Position numbers and translations under genes: made by a program. 55,596 nucleotides of DNA from Clostridia bacterium (GTDB lineage: Bacteria; Bacillota; Clostridia; Christensenellales; Aristaeellaceae). Of this stretch, positions 1 to 9,082 are shown piece by piece. The notes below the pieces were generated by a model that ran no database searches, was not told the DNA's origin, and saw nothing but the letters and a program-made list of their open reading frames with translations. Position 1 is the stretch's first letter. Each line of letters opens with the position of its first letter. The stretch lies in contig JAGBFR010000050.1 of NCBI GenBank assembly GCA_017936375.1, positions 1 to 55,596 of the forward strand, written 5' to 3'.

Positions 1-2125
<2,125 letters not shown>

Positions 2126-2218
2126 GCGGGTACTACCTCCTCAAGTATCTCTGCCGGGCTATGCCCGGAATATGATACATACTTTATTGAATCACGGCGC
2201 TTGCACGCCGGGATACAC

Positions 2219-3070
2219 TTAGTCTTTTGCGCCTTTGGCGCTCTCCTCGATGCGCAAGCGCACCTCTTCAAGAAGCCACTGCGGGGTGGACGCGCCGGCG
2301 GTGATGGCCACGCGGTCCTCGGCGGTGACGATCCCCTGCGGGATATCCTCCGGCGTCTCGACCTGATAGGAACGGCTGCAGCGCAGCGCGCAGGTCTCAA
2401 GGAGCTTCCTGGTGTTGGAGCTGTTTCTTCCGCCCACGACGATCATCACATCCGCCTCATGGGAGAGCCGCTCGGCCTCCTGCTGGCGCTGGCTCGTCGC
2501 CGCGCAGATCGTCATGCGGACAGTCAATTCGGGAATCCTGCGGCGCAGCACATCCAGCACGGCCTCAAAGCGGTCGCGGCGCAGCGTCGTCTGCGCGACG
2601 ACAAGCGCCTTTGCCGGGAGCTGGGCGGCCTCCGCCGCCTCGCGCGTGGGCAGGATGAGCACCGGACCGGACGCCCAGCCTGCGATGCCGATGATCTCGG
2701 GGTGATCCGGCTCGCCGACGATGACCACCGCGTCGCCGGACGCGCTGAACTCGCGGACAAGCTGGTGAATATGCGCCACATGGGGGCAGGTCGCGTCGAT
2801 CACCGGGATGCCCCGCTGCTCGCACTGCGCATAAACCTCCGGCGTGACGCCGTGGGAGCGGATGATGACCGTCTGCCCGGGCATCACCTCGTCGAGCGAA
2901 TCCACGCTGCGCACGCCCGCGGCCTCCAGCCGCGCAACCTCCTGCGGATTGTGGATCAGCGGCCCGAGCGTCACGCACGGGAGCTGCTGCTTGGCGCATT
3001 CAAACGCCTTGCACACCGCGCGCTTCACACCGAAGCAGAAGCCCGCATGTTCGCCGATTTGTAGCCTCAT
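2219..3070 (-). CDS. ispH: 4-hydroxy-3-methylbut-2-enyl diphosphate reductase IspH
   Basis: Last enzyme of the MEP isoprenoid pathway. It reduces HMBPP to IPP and DMAPP with an iron-sulfur cluster. The three cluster cysteines are visible at C12 (GFCFGVKRAV), C95 (DATCPHV) and C189, and so are the substrate-binding histidines H40, H73 and H123 and the proton donor E125 (DHPEIIG). Length is 283 residues, normal for the family. An upstream GTG at 3088 would add six residues, but the ATG at 3070 matches the family start MR-I-A-HAGFCFGV and is preferred. It is cotranscribed with rpsA, an association often seen in Clostridia, where the two are sometimes fused. Confidence 0.95.
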   Translation of the reverse strand: MRLQIGEHAGFCFGVKRAVCKAFECAKQQLPCVTLGPLIHNPQEVARLEAAGVRSVDSLDEVMPGQTVIIRSHGVTPEVYAQCEQRGIPVIDATCPHVAHIHQLVREFSASGDAVVIVGEPDHPEIIGIAGWASGPVLILPTREAAEAAQLPAKALVVAQTTLRRDRFEAVLDVLRRRIPELTVRMTICAATSQRQQEAERLSHEADVMIVVGGRNSSNTRKLLETCALRCSRSYQVETPEDIPQGIVTAEDRVAITAGASTPQWLLEEVRLRIEESAKGAKD

Positions 3071-3199
3071 AGCACCTTGACCTGTCACACCGGACAGCCC
3101 CGCAGCACACCCTTTATGGGTCTATCGCCGCAAAACCATCCAGTAAATCCATATACTCCATCTTATCCTATTCTATGCGATCTCCTTGATTCCTGCCAT

Positions 3200-3220
3200 G
3201 ATTCAAAGAAATTTTGAATC
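3200..3220. repeat. 8-bp inverted repeat between plsC and ispH
   Basis: GATTCAAA and TTTGAATC flank a five-base loop in the 176-bp gap between plsC and ispH. No T-run follows, so it is not a standard terminator. It could be a processing site or an operator. The rest of this gap shows nothing I recognise. Confidence 0.4.
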
Positions 3221-3246
3221 TTTCGTATTTTCGTTCGGCTTTTGCC

Positions 3247-3969
3247 TTATTCCCTGCCGGCCGGCAGGCTCTTGCCGCCGCTGAGCTGGGCAAAGGAGGC
3301 CTCAATGCGCCGGGTCAGCATGTCGCAGGCTTCCTTATTCACCCTGCCCTCGAGCAGGTCGTCCATCTCAATCGGCTTGCCCACGCGCACAACGATCTGA
3401 TGGAAGAGCTTGTAACTGCCGTCGATATACACCGCGATCACCGGGCGCCTGCTGCGCAGCGCCAGCATCGCCGCGCCGCCCTGCAGCGGGCCCATGGCCT
3501 CGGTCTTCATGCGCGTGCCCTCCGGGAAGATGCCCAGCGTGTGGCCGGCCTTGAGCACGGTCATGGACATGCGGATCGCCGCCATGTCGACATTGCCGCG
3601 GTCGACCGGGACGCCGCGCACCTGACGGGCGATCCATGCAAACGCCTTGTTGCACCAGAGCTCCTTCTTGCCCATGAAGCGGATCTCCCTGTCCCTCGTG
3701 CACATGGCGAGGAAGAACGGATCCGCCCACGCGCGGTGGTTGCCCATGATCACGCAGCCCTCCGCCGGGATATTCTCCTTGCCCTCGATGCGCACGAAGA
3801 AGACCAGCTTGGCCACGACGGTAAACAGATTGAGCACCAGCTGATAGAACCACGAGCGTTTATTGTCGGTCAAGATGGCCTCCATCTCCGCGCTCTCGGG
3901 GATGATCGGCGTCCGCTCCGGCTTCACCGCCGGCTTGTTCTCCTGCTTGTTTTCGTTATTGTTTTCCAT
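3247..3969 (-). CDS. plsC: 1-acyl-sn-glycerol-3-phosphate acyltransferase (PlsC family)
   Basis: Transfers an acyl chain to lysophosphatidic acid to make phosphatidic acid at the inner face of the membrane. In the 240-residue protein the catalytic HX4D motif is N-H78-RAWA-D83 and the substrate motif FPEGTR is at 148-153. A hydrophobic stretch at about 41-59 would anchor it. The charged N-terminus (MENNNENKQENK) is poorly conserved. The start chosen has GGAGG six bases upstream and overlaps the end of cmk by 14 bp, which suggests translational coupling. An in-frame ATG 24 bp further upstream lacks a good ribosome site. Confidence 0.92.
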   Translation of the reverse strand: MENNNENKQENKPAVKPERTPIIPESAEMEAILTDNKRSWFYQLVLNLFTVVAKLVFFVRIEGKENIPAEGCVIMGNHRAWADPFFLAMCTRDREIRFMGKKELWCNKAFAWIARQVRGVPVDRGNVDMAAIRMSMTVLKAGHTLGIFPEGTRMKTEAMGPLQGGAAMLALRSRRPVIAVYIDGSYKLFHQIVVRVGKPIEMDDLLEGRVNKEACDMLTRRIEASFAQLSGGKSLPAGRE

Positions 3970-4630
3970 ATATATCCTCCGCAATCGCCGCAATGGCGTC
4001 CACGACCTCGTCGATCGTCATATTCGTCGAGTCCAGCAGCACGGCGTCTTCCGCCTGGCGCAGGGGCTCGGTCTTTCTGGTCATGTCCTGATGGTCGCGC
4101 GCATTGAGATCGGCAAGCACCTGCTCATAGGGCGTCATATCGCCCTTGGCGACCTGCTGCTCATAGCGCCTGCGCGCGCGCTCCTCGGCGCTCGCCGTCA
4201 GGAAAATCTTGCACGGCGAATCCGCCAGCACGCGCGTGCCGATGTCGCGTCCGTCGATGAGCATATCCGCCTGACGCGCCATCTCCTGCTGCGCGCGGAC
4301 CATGCTGCTGCGCACTGCCGGCCATTTCGACACGGCGCTCGCCGCCGCGGAAACCTCCGCCGTGCGGATCAGCCCGCTGACGTCCTCGCCAAAGAGGAGC
4401 GTCCTCTGCTCGCCGTCCTCAAGGACAGCCTTCACATCCGCCTGCTCAATCAGGGCGGTCATCGCCGCCTCGTCCTGCGGGTCAAGCCCGGAGCGAAGGG
4501 CGTAGAGCCCGAATGCGCGGTACATCGCGCCCGTATCCAGATGCAGAATGCCCAGCCGCTTTGCGACCCTGTCGGCAATCGAAGACTTGCCCGCGCCAAC
4601 CGGGCCGTCGATGGCGATATTCATCGGCAT
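3956..4630 (-). CDS. cmk: cytidylate kinase
   Basis: Phosphorylates CMP and dCMP using ATP, in pyrimidine salvage and phospholipid precursor supply. The 224-residue protein starts MPMNIAIDGPVGAGKSS, with the P-loop at about 9-17. The LHLDTGAMYRA substrate region, the DGRDIGTRV motif and the lid-like RARRRYEQ segment are characteristic. The start at 4630 has GGGAGG upstream; the open frame extends further upstream, but that extension has no family similarity. It is the first gene of the cmk-plsC-ispH-rpsA group. Confidence 0.95.
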   Translation of the reverse strand: MPMNIAIDGPVGAGKSSIADRVAKRLGILHLDTGAMYRAFGLYALRSGLDPQDEAAMTALIEQADVKAVLEDGEQRTLLFGEDVSGLIRTAEVSAAASAVSKWPAVRSSMVRAQQEMARQADMLIDGRDIGTRVLADSPCKIFLTASAEERARRRYEQQVAKGDMTPYEQVLADLNARDHQDMTRKTEPLRQAEDAVLLDSTNMTIDEVVDAIAAIAEDIYGKQ

Positions 4631-4728
4631 GGTGATATTCCCTCCCGCGCGGTCTGCCGCGCCTGATTCTCTTCCTTCGGGGCAAAGCGTACGGCGCATC
4701 GCGCCTGCACACATTCAGCCATGATAAT

Positions 4729-4758
4729 ATTATAATCCATCCGCCTCCGCTTCTTCAA
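4729..4758 (-). promoter_or_regulatory. promoter of the cmk-plsC-ispH-rpsA group
   Basis: Minus-strand TTGAAG (4753-4758) and TATAAT (4729-4734) with an 18-bp spacer. The 325-bp divergent gap 4631-4955 contains this promoter, the opposing promoter at 4875-4903 and two direct copies of TTCTCTCCACAA (about 4832 and 4857). Confidence 0.65.
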
Positions 4759-4874
4759 GTCCCGATCTCCATTTTGCCCATTTGCGCGCTCATCCTCCAC
4801 ATTATGCGACAATTATTCTCGTTTTTCGCGCATTCTCTCCACAATTGTCTCATTTTTCTCTCCACAAGCCCCAC

Positions 4875-4903
4875 TTTACCCCATCTGTTCCTTGTGCTAT
4901 AAT
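4875..4903 (+). promoter_or_regulatory. promoter of the 156-residue membrane protein gene
   Basis: TTTACC (4875-4880), a 17-bp spacer and TATAAT (4898-4903), 52 bp before the start codon. Confidence 0.6.
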
Positions 4904-4955
4904 AAGATCATCCACAGTAACCCCTCATGCTTATGACCCAAGGAGGTACGCTTCT

Positions 4956-5426
4956 ATGTATACATTCAAGACCGGAACCGGCAAGCGCAGGCAAAAGCAG
5001 GTGCAGCGCCTGCTCTGCGTCATCATCTTCATCCTGCTCATCGCGCTGGCCGGCGTGACATATTCCTACGTCCGCAGCCGCTCTGCCGGGGCAAACACGA
5101 GCGAGGCCATCCTCTCCCGCGTCGTCAGCGAGGCCGCCAACGCGCAGAGCACGGTCTACCGCCTCACCCAGTCCAGCGGAACGAACACCAACACCCTCCT
5201 CTCCACCCTGCGCAGCCACATCTACGCCATGGAATGCCTCAATGCGCTGGCCGCCAACATCTACGGCCCGGGCACAGCGATTGTGGACGGCGCGCTGCTC
5301 ACCTCCTGCCAGCAGAGCATCACAGAATGCGAGACGCGCCTTCAGGCCGGCAGCGTCATCACCTCGCAGATCACGCTGCTCAAGGAGAATGTCGATAAGA
5401 TCGTCGCCGCCTTCAGCGCGGAATAA
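4956..5426 (+). CDS. small membrane-anchored protein of unknown function
   Basis: I do not recognise this 156-residue protein. It starts MYTFKTGTGKRRQKQ, a positively charged stub, followed by one membrane segment at about residues 19-39 (LLCVIIFILLIALAGVTYSY). The remaining 115 or so residues are rich in Ser, Thr, Gln, Asn and Ala and look mostly helical. By the positive-inside rule this part lies outside the cytoplasm. The start follows AGGAGG by seven bases. It has its own promoter and a strong terminator, so it is a single-gene transcript. Confidence 0.8.
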   Translation: MYTFKTGTGKRRQKQVQRLLCVIIFILLIALAGVTYSYVRSRSAGANTSEAILSRVVSEAANAQSTVYRLTQSSGTNTNTLLSTLRSHIYAMECLNALAANIYGPGTAIVDGALLTSCQQSITECETRLQAGSVITSQITLLKENVDKIVAAFSAE

Positions 5427-5432
5427 ACGCAC

Positions 5433-5467
5433 AGCGGGCTCCCCAACCGGGAGCCCGCTGTTTTTTT
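5433..5467 (+). terminator. rho-independent terminator after the 156-residue protein
   Basis: A perfect 11-bp stem (AGCGGGCTCCC against GGGAGCCCGCT) with a five-base loop, followed by seven T. It sits between converging genes. Confidence 0.92.
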
Positions 5468-5472
5468 CGTTT

Positions 5473-6597
5473 TTACTGCGCCGCCATCCTGCGCACCGCC
5501 GAAGCCAGCGCAGCCACGTCTTCCTTCGTATTAAAGAGCCCCGGGCTCACGCGCACGGCGCCCGTCTCCAGCGTCCCGAGGAATCTGTGCACCCCCGGCG
5601 CGCAGTGCAGCCCGCCGCGCACGGCAATCCCCTCGCCGTCCAGCAGCGAGGCGACCTCCTGCGAGGCGCGCCCCGCGATATTGAAGCTCACCAGCATCGC
5701 GCCCCGGGGCGTATATACGCGCACGCCGGGGATCTCCATGAGCAGCCCCCGCAGCTGGCTGCACAGCGCGGCGATGTGCCCTCGCCCCTCCTCCCTGTGC
5801 GGCAGCGCAAAGCGAAGGCCCGCCAGCAGGCCCGCGATACCCGGCAGGTTGAGCGTACCGCTCTCCAGCGCATCCGGCATGATCCTCGGCTGGTACATGC
5901 TCTCCGAGGACGAGCCCGTGCCGCCCTGACGGAGCGGCGCAAGGCGCACCCCCGGTGCGACCCACAGCGCGCCCGTGCCGTGCGGGCCGAGCAGCCCCTT
6001 ATGCCCCGGCATGGCGAGCATCGACACGCCCCATGCCCGGGGCGCGAGGGGCAGATGCCCCGCCGTCTGCGCCGCATCGAGCAGGAACAGCACGCCGTGT
6101 CTGCGGCAGACCTCGCCGACAGCCGCCGCATCCTGCGCCGCGCCCAGCACATTGGACATGTGCGTCATCACCACCAGCCGCGTGCGCAGGGTAAAGGCCG
6201 CCTCGATCTCCGCCGCGCGGATCATGCCGTCCTCGCCCGGGGCGATGAGCGTGAGCGTGATCACCCCGCTGCGCGAAAGCTCAGAGAGCGGGCGCAGCAC
6301 GGAATTATGCTCCAGCAGCGTCGCAATCACATGATCGCCCGTGCGCAGCACGCCGTGAATCGCCGCGTTGAGCGCGTCCGTCGCGTTGAACATGAACGCC
6401 ACGCGCGAGGCGTCCGTCTCGCCCAGCATTTTCGCCAGCTCCTCGCGGCATCCCTCCACCATCCGCCCGGCCTCAAGCGCGAGGGCATGCCCCGCACGCC
6501 CCGGGTTCGCCCCGCAGGCGGTGAGCGCCCTCGTCATCGCCTCCGCCGTGCACTGCGGCTTGGGGAAGCTCGTCGCCGCATTGTCCAGATAGATCAT
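5473..6597 (-). CDS. aminotransferase class V / cysteine desulfurase-like protein
   Basis: PLP enzyme of the cysteine desulfurase-like subgroup with TIGR01977-type features. Over 374 residues it shows the N-terminal MIYLDNAATSFPKP, the PLP-binding DAAQTAGH, the Schiff-base lysine in PGHKGLLGPHGTG, and a C-terminal GGLHCAPGVHRFLGT whose cysteine is where desulfurases carry the persulfide. This subgroup is often found beside YedF or DUF3343 proteins, and here a DUF3343 gene starts 92 bp away on the opposite strand. It probably mobilises sulfur or selenium from cysteine or selenocysteine. It is not the IscS/NifS of an isc operon, since no scaffold gene is near. The start follows GGAGGGAGACGG. 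Confidence 0.88.
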   Translation of the reverse strand: MIYLDNAATSFPKPQCTAEAMTRALTACGANPGRAGHALALEAGRMVEGCREELAKMLGETDASRVAFMFNATDALNAAIHGVLRTGDHVIATLLEHNSVLRPLSELSRSGVITLTLIAPGEDGMIRAAEIEAAFTLRTRLVVMTHMSNVLGAAQDAAAVGEVCRRHGVLFLLDAAQTAGHLPLAPRAWGVSMLAMPGHKGLLGPHGTGALWVAPGVRLAPLRQGGTGSSSESMYQPRIMPDALESGTLNLPGIAGLLAGLRFALPHREEGRGHIAALCSQLRGLLMEIPGVRVYTPRGAMLVSFNIAGRASQEVASLLDGEGIAVRGGLHCAPGVHRFLGTLETGAVRVSPGLFNTKEDVAALASAVRRMAAQ

Positions 6598-6689
6598 CCG
6601 TCTCCCTCCTGCCGTCACCATGCGTCCTGATCGCTCATACCCTACAGTATATGAGGTCGCCCGCCGGGCAGACCATGGAGGGATTGCAT

Positions 6690-6962
6690 ATGAATTCATC
6701 CTTCGGCATCGCCGCCTTTCGCTCAAGGACACAGGTGCTCCGCCTCGAGGAAGCCCTGCGCCGTGCAGGCATGGACGCAGGCGTGATCTCCACCCCGCGC
6801 GAGGTCGCCATCGGCTGCGGGCTCTCCGTCCGCTTTCCCCTTGCCGACGCGCAGAAGGCCATGGCTGTCAGCCGCAGGCTCGCGCCCTCCGCGCTGATCG
6901 GCTTTTACCGGGTGGATGGCTACGGCACCCGCCAGCTCCGCCTGACGCCGCTCCGGCCGTGA
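6690..6962 (+). CDS. DUF3343 protein, putative sulfur/selenium carrier
   Basis: A 90-residue protein with the DUF3343 layout: an N-terminal strand and helix (GIAAFRSRTQVLRLEEALRR), then ISTPREVAIGCGLSVRFP and a C-terminal GFYRVDG. The single cysteine in the IGCGLSVRF motif is the conserved residue thought to carry sulfur or selenium in this family. Start chosen at the ATG after GGAGGGATTGCAT; an upstream in-frame ATG at 6651 lacks support. It is divergent from the class V aminotransferase, its usual companion. The exact role of the family is not established. Confidence 0.82.
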   Translation: MNSSFGIAAFRSRTQVLRLEEALRRAGMDAGVISTPREVAIGCGLSVRFPLADAQKAMAVSRRLAPSALIGFYRVDGYGTRQLRLTPLRP

Positions 6963-6978
6963 TCCGGGCGCGCATCCC

Positions 6979-7007
6979 TTGCCATTTTCACGACGCGCCG
7001 CTATAAT
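6979..7007 (+). promoter_or_regulatory. promoter of nth
   Basis: TTGCCA (6979-6984), a 17-bp spacer and TATAAT (7002-7007). It overlaps nothing and lies 35 bp before the nth start. Confidence 0.8.
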
Positions 7008-7042
7008 ATAGATATCCATCACCCCATACTGCGAGGTAGCCT

Positions 7043-7690
7043 ATGACTGCAAACGAGCGCCATGCGCGCATGCTGGATATTCTGGAAAGCCTTTACCCCG
7101 ATGCAAGGCCCGCGCTTCATTTCCAAAATCCCTATCAGCTGCTGGTCGCCGTCATCCTCTCCGCCCAGTGCACGGATGTGAAGGTGAACATGGTCACCCC
7201 GGCGCTGTTTGAGGCGTATCCCGACGCAGCTGCGCTCGCCGCTGCGGACCCGCTTGATGTGGAGCCGTATATCAAGACCTGCGGCCTCTTCCGCAACAAG
7301 GCCAAGAACCTCGTGGAGACCGCGCGCCAGCTCGTCAGCCTCTACGGCGGCGAGGTGCCCGCCGACCATGAGCTGCTTACGCAGCTGCCCGGCGTCGGCC
7401 GCAAGACGGCGAACGTCGTGATGAGCTGCGCCTTCGGCGCGGACGCCATCGCCGTGGATACGCACGTCTTCCGCGTGTCCAACAGGCTGGGCCTCGCCGA
7501 CGCGAGCGACGTCCTGAAGACCGAGCATCAGCTCATGGAGCATATCCCGAGGGAAAAGTGGAGCCGCGCGCACCACTGGATCATCTACCACGGGCGGCAG
7601 GTCTGCGATGCGCGAAAGCCCGCCTGCGCCTCCTGTGCGCTGCGCGAATTGTGCGAATACGCCAACGGCAACCCGAAAGGAAAGAAATAA
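7043..7690 (+). CDS. nth: endonuclease III
   Basis: Bifunctional DNA glycosylase and AP lyase that removes oxidised pyrimidines in base excision repair. The 215 residues contain the helix-hairpin-helix LPGVGRKTANVV with the catalytic lysine K121, the catalytic aspartate D139 (AVDTHVFRV), and a C-terminal 4Fe-4S cluster loop with the exact CX6CX2CX5C spacing (C188, C195, C198, C204). Length is normal. It is transcribed alone, with a clear promoter in front and a terminator behind. Confidence 0.97.
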   Translation: MTANERHARMLDILESLYPDARPALHFQNPYQLLVAVILSAQCTDVKVNMVTPALFEAYPDAAALAAADPLDVEPYIKTCGLFRNKAKNLVETARQLVSLYGGEVPADHELLTQLPGVGRKTANVVMSCAFGADAIAVDTHVFRVSNRLGLADASDVLKTEHQLMEHIPREKWSRAHHWIIYHGRQVCDARKPACASCALRELCEYANGNPKGKK

Positions 7691-7715
7691 GCGGGGGCTT
7701 TTCCCCGCCATCGCG

Positions 7716-7744
7716 CCCGCATGCTGCATGCGGGTGTGTTTTTT
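7716..7744 (+). terminator. terminator after nth
   Basis: An eight-pair stem (CCCGCATG against CATGCGGG, loop CTG) followed by a T-rich tract. A smaller hairpin (GCGGGG/CCCCGC) precedes it at 7691-7708. Confidence 0.75.
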
Positions 7745-7765
7745 GCATGAATATGCATATCCCAT

Positions 7766-7794
7766 TTGCCTTTCCGCACGCAGTCTGCTATAAT
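7766..7794 (+). promoter_or_regulatory. promoter of azlCD with an 83-bp leader
   Basis: TTGCCT (7766-7771), a 17-bp spacer and TATAAT (7789-7794). The leader that follows contains a CCGGGGAG/CTCCCGG hairpin and a 12-bp palindrome, CAAACCGGTTTG (7862-7873), immediately before the ribosome site, which is a possible operator. Confidence 0.75.
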
Positions 7795-7890
7795 ACCCTG
7801 TATTCGCCGGGGAGCCTCCCGGCCTGATAACTCCGGCGTCGGCTCCGGCAGTCCCGCCGTCCAAACCGGTTTGCTGAGGAGTGTATACCC

Positions 7891-8649
7891 ATGAAACAAA
7901 CGACCGTCCCCTCCGGCAGATTCGCCTTCGACAGAAAAGCGTTTGCCGAGGGGCTTCGCGACGGCGTCCCGATCGGCCTTGGCTACTTTGCCGTCTCCGT
8001 CTCGCTGGGCATCGCCGCGCGTCACGCGGGCATGACCCCGCTGCAGGGCCTTGTCGCCAGCTGGACGACCACCGCCTCCGCTGGCGAGCACGCCGTCTTT
8101 ACTTCCATGATCGCGCAGGCGACCTATCTGGAGATCGCGATCATCACCCTCATTGCCAATGCGCGCTATCTGCTCATGTCCTGCGCGCTCAGCCAGCGCA
8201 TGGCTGTGGACATGCCCTTCTGGCACAGATTCATCATCGGCTTCCATGTGACCGACGAGATCTTCGGCGTGACCATCGCGCGGCCGGGGCATCTCGTTCC
8301 ATCCTACAGCTACGGCACGATGTGCACCGCCGTTCCGCCGTGGGCCATTGGCACCGCTGTGGGCATCATGCTGGGCAACGCGCTGCCCGCGCGCATCGTC
8401 AGCGCCCTGAGCGTCGCGCTCTACGGCATGTTCCTCGCCATCATCATCCCCCCGTCGAGGAAGAGCCGCATCGTCGCCGGCCTTGTGATCGCCAGCTTTG
8501 CGCTCAGCTTCATCGCAGGCCGCCTGCCCGTGATCTCCGCCCTCTCCGGCGGCACGCGCACCATCATCCTGACCGTCCTGCTCTCTGCTGCGGCGGCCAT
8601 CCTCTTCCCCGTGCATAACGACCAGACGGAAGGAGGCGAGGCGGCGTGA
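7891..8649 (+). CDS. azlC: AzlC family branched-chain amino acid exporter, large subunit
   Basis: Integral membrane protein of the AzlC (LIV-E) family; with AzlD it exports branched-chain amino acids or their analogues. The 252 residues carry several hydrophobic helices and the family signatures GLRDGVPIGLGYFAVSVSLGI near the N-terminus and NARYLLMSCALSQR in the middle (about 92-105). It overlaps azlD by four bases (GTGA), so the two are translationally coupled. No regulator gene lies beside them; the leader holds a palindrome that could be an operator. Confidence 0.93.
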   Translation: MKQTTVPSGRFAFDRKAFAEGLRDGVPIGLGYFAVSVSLGIAARHAGMTPLQGLVASWTTTASAGEHAVFTSMIAQATYLEIAIITLIANARYLLMSCALSQRMAVDMPFWHRFIIGFHVTDEIFGVTIARPGHLVPSYSYGTMCTAVPPWAIGTAVGIMLGNALPARIVSALSVALYGMFLAIIIPPSRKSRIVAGLVIASFALSFIAGRLPVISALSGGTRTIILTVLLSAAAAILFPVHNDQTEGGEAA

Positions 8650-8951
8650 CCTACACCTGGCTTTGCATCTTCATCATGGCGGGCGTCAGCTATCTGATCC
8701 GCGTGCTTCCGCTGACGCTGATCCGCCGCCCGATCCGCAATGCGTTCATCCGTTCCTTCCTCTACTATGTGCCGTATGTGACGCTTGCGGTGATGACCTT
8801 CCCCGCCATCGTCGAGGCGACGCAGAGCCCGCTGGCCGGCGCGCTCGCCCTCGCCGTGGGCGTCGTCGTCGCGTGGTGCGGCGCAGGGCTCTTCCCCGTG
8901 GCCGTCTCCTGCTGCGCGGTCGTGCTGATTGCGGAATTCTTCCTGCTGTGA
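8646..8951 (+). CDS. azlD: AzlD family exporter, small subunit
   Basis: A 101-residue partner of AzlC with about four membrane segments and the AzlD-like features YLIRVLPLTLI and SFLYYVPYVTLAVMTFP. It starts with GTG, which overlaps the azlC stop codon, and follows GGAGGCGAGG. Its stop codon lies inside the following terminator stem. Confidence 0.92.
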   Translation: MTYTWLCIFIMAGVSYLIRVLPLTLIRRPIRNAFIRSFLYYVPYVTLAVMTFPAIVEATQSPLAGALALAVGVVVAWCGAGLFPVAVSCCAVVLIAEFFLL

Positions 8952-8976
8952 GGCGCATGCCTCACAGCTTTTCTGT
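8946..8976 (+). terminator. terminator overlapping the azlD stop codon
   Basis: A nine-pair perfect stem, CTGTGAGGC against GCCTCACAG, loop GCAT, then CTTTTCTGTTTT. Confidence 0.85.
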
Positions 8977-9003
8977 TTTCCGCGGCAAACAGAACAGATG
9001 CTC

Positions 9004-9033
9004 TTGTAAAAAAAGGCCTCATTCTGTTATACT
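9004..9033 (+). promoter_or_regulatory. promoter of FR1 reductase gene
   Basis: TTGTAA (9004-9009), an 18-bp spacer and TATACT (9028-9033). Confidence 0.65.
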
Positions 9034-9041
9034 ATTGTCAA

Positions 9042-9058
9042 TGAATGCACGGCATTCA
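9042..9058 (+). promoter_or_regulatory. palindromic operator candidate at the FR1 start site
   Basis: Perfect 7-bp arms TGAATGC and GCATTCA with a 3-bp centre, located just after the -10 box, where transcription should begin. A repressor bound here would block initiation. No regulator gene is adjacent. Confidence 0.5.
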
Positions 9059-9082
9059 CGACAATAAAGGAGGAAACCACCT

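Noticed and set aside
3089-3199. Two very short minus-strand frames (8 and 15 codons) in the gap upstream of ispH
   Set aside because: Neither has a convincing ribosome site or a pattern of an attenuator peptide; kept as noise.
4790-4920. Cluster of four TCCACA words between cmk and the 156-residue protein gene, resembling DnaA boxes
   Set aside because: None matches TTATCCACA fully, there is no AT-rich unwinding element, and dnaA or dnaN are not near, so an origin is not supported.
6598-6689. CTCATA/TATGAG inverted repeat with a TATACT between the aminotransferase and DUF3343 genes
   Set aside because: No -35 at the right distance on either strand and short arms; not enough for a promoter or operator call.
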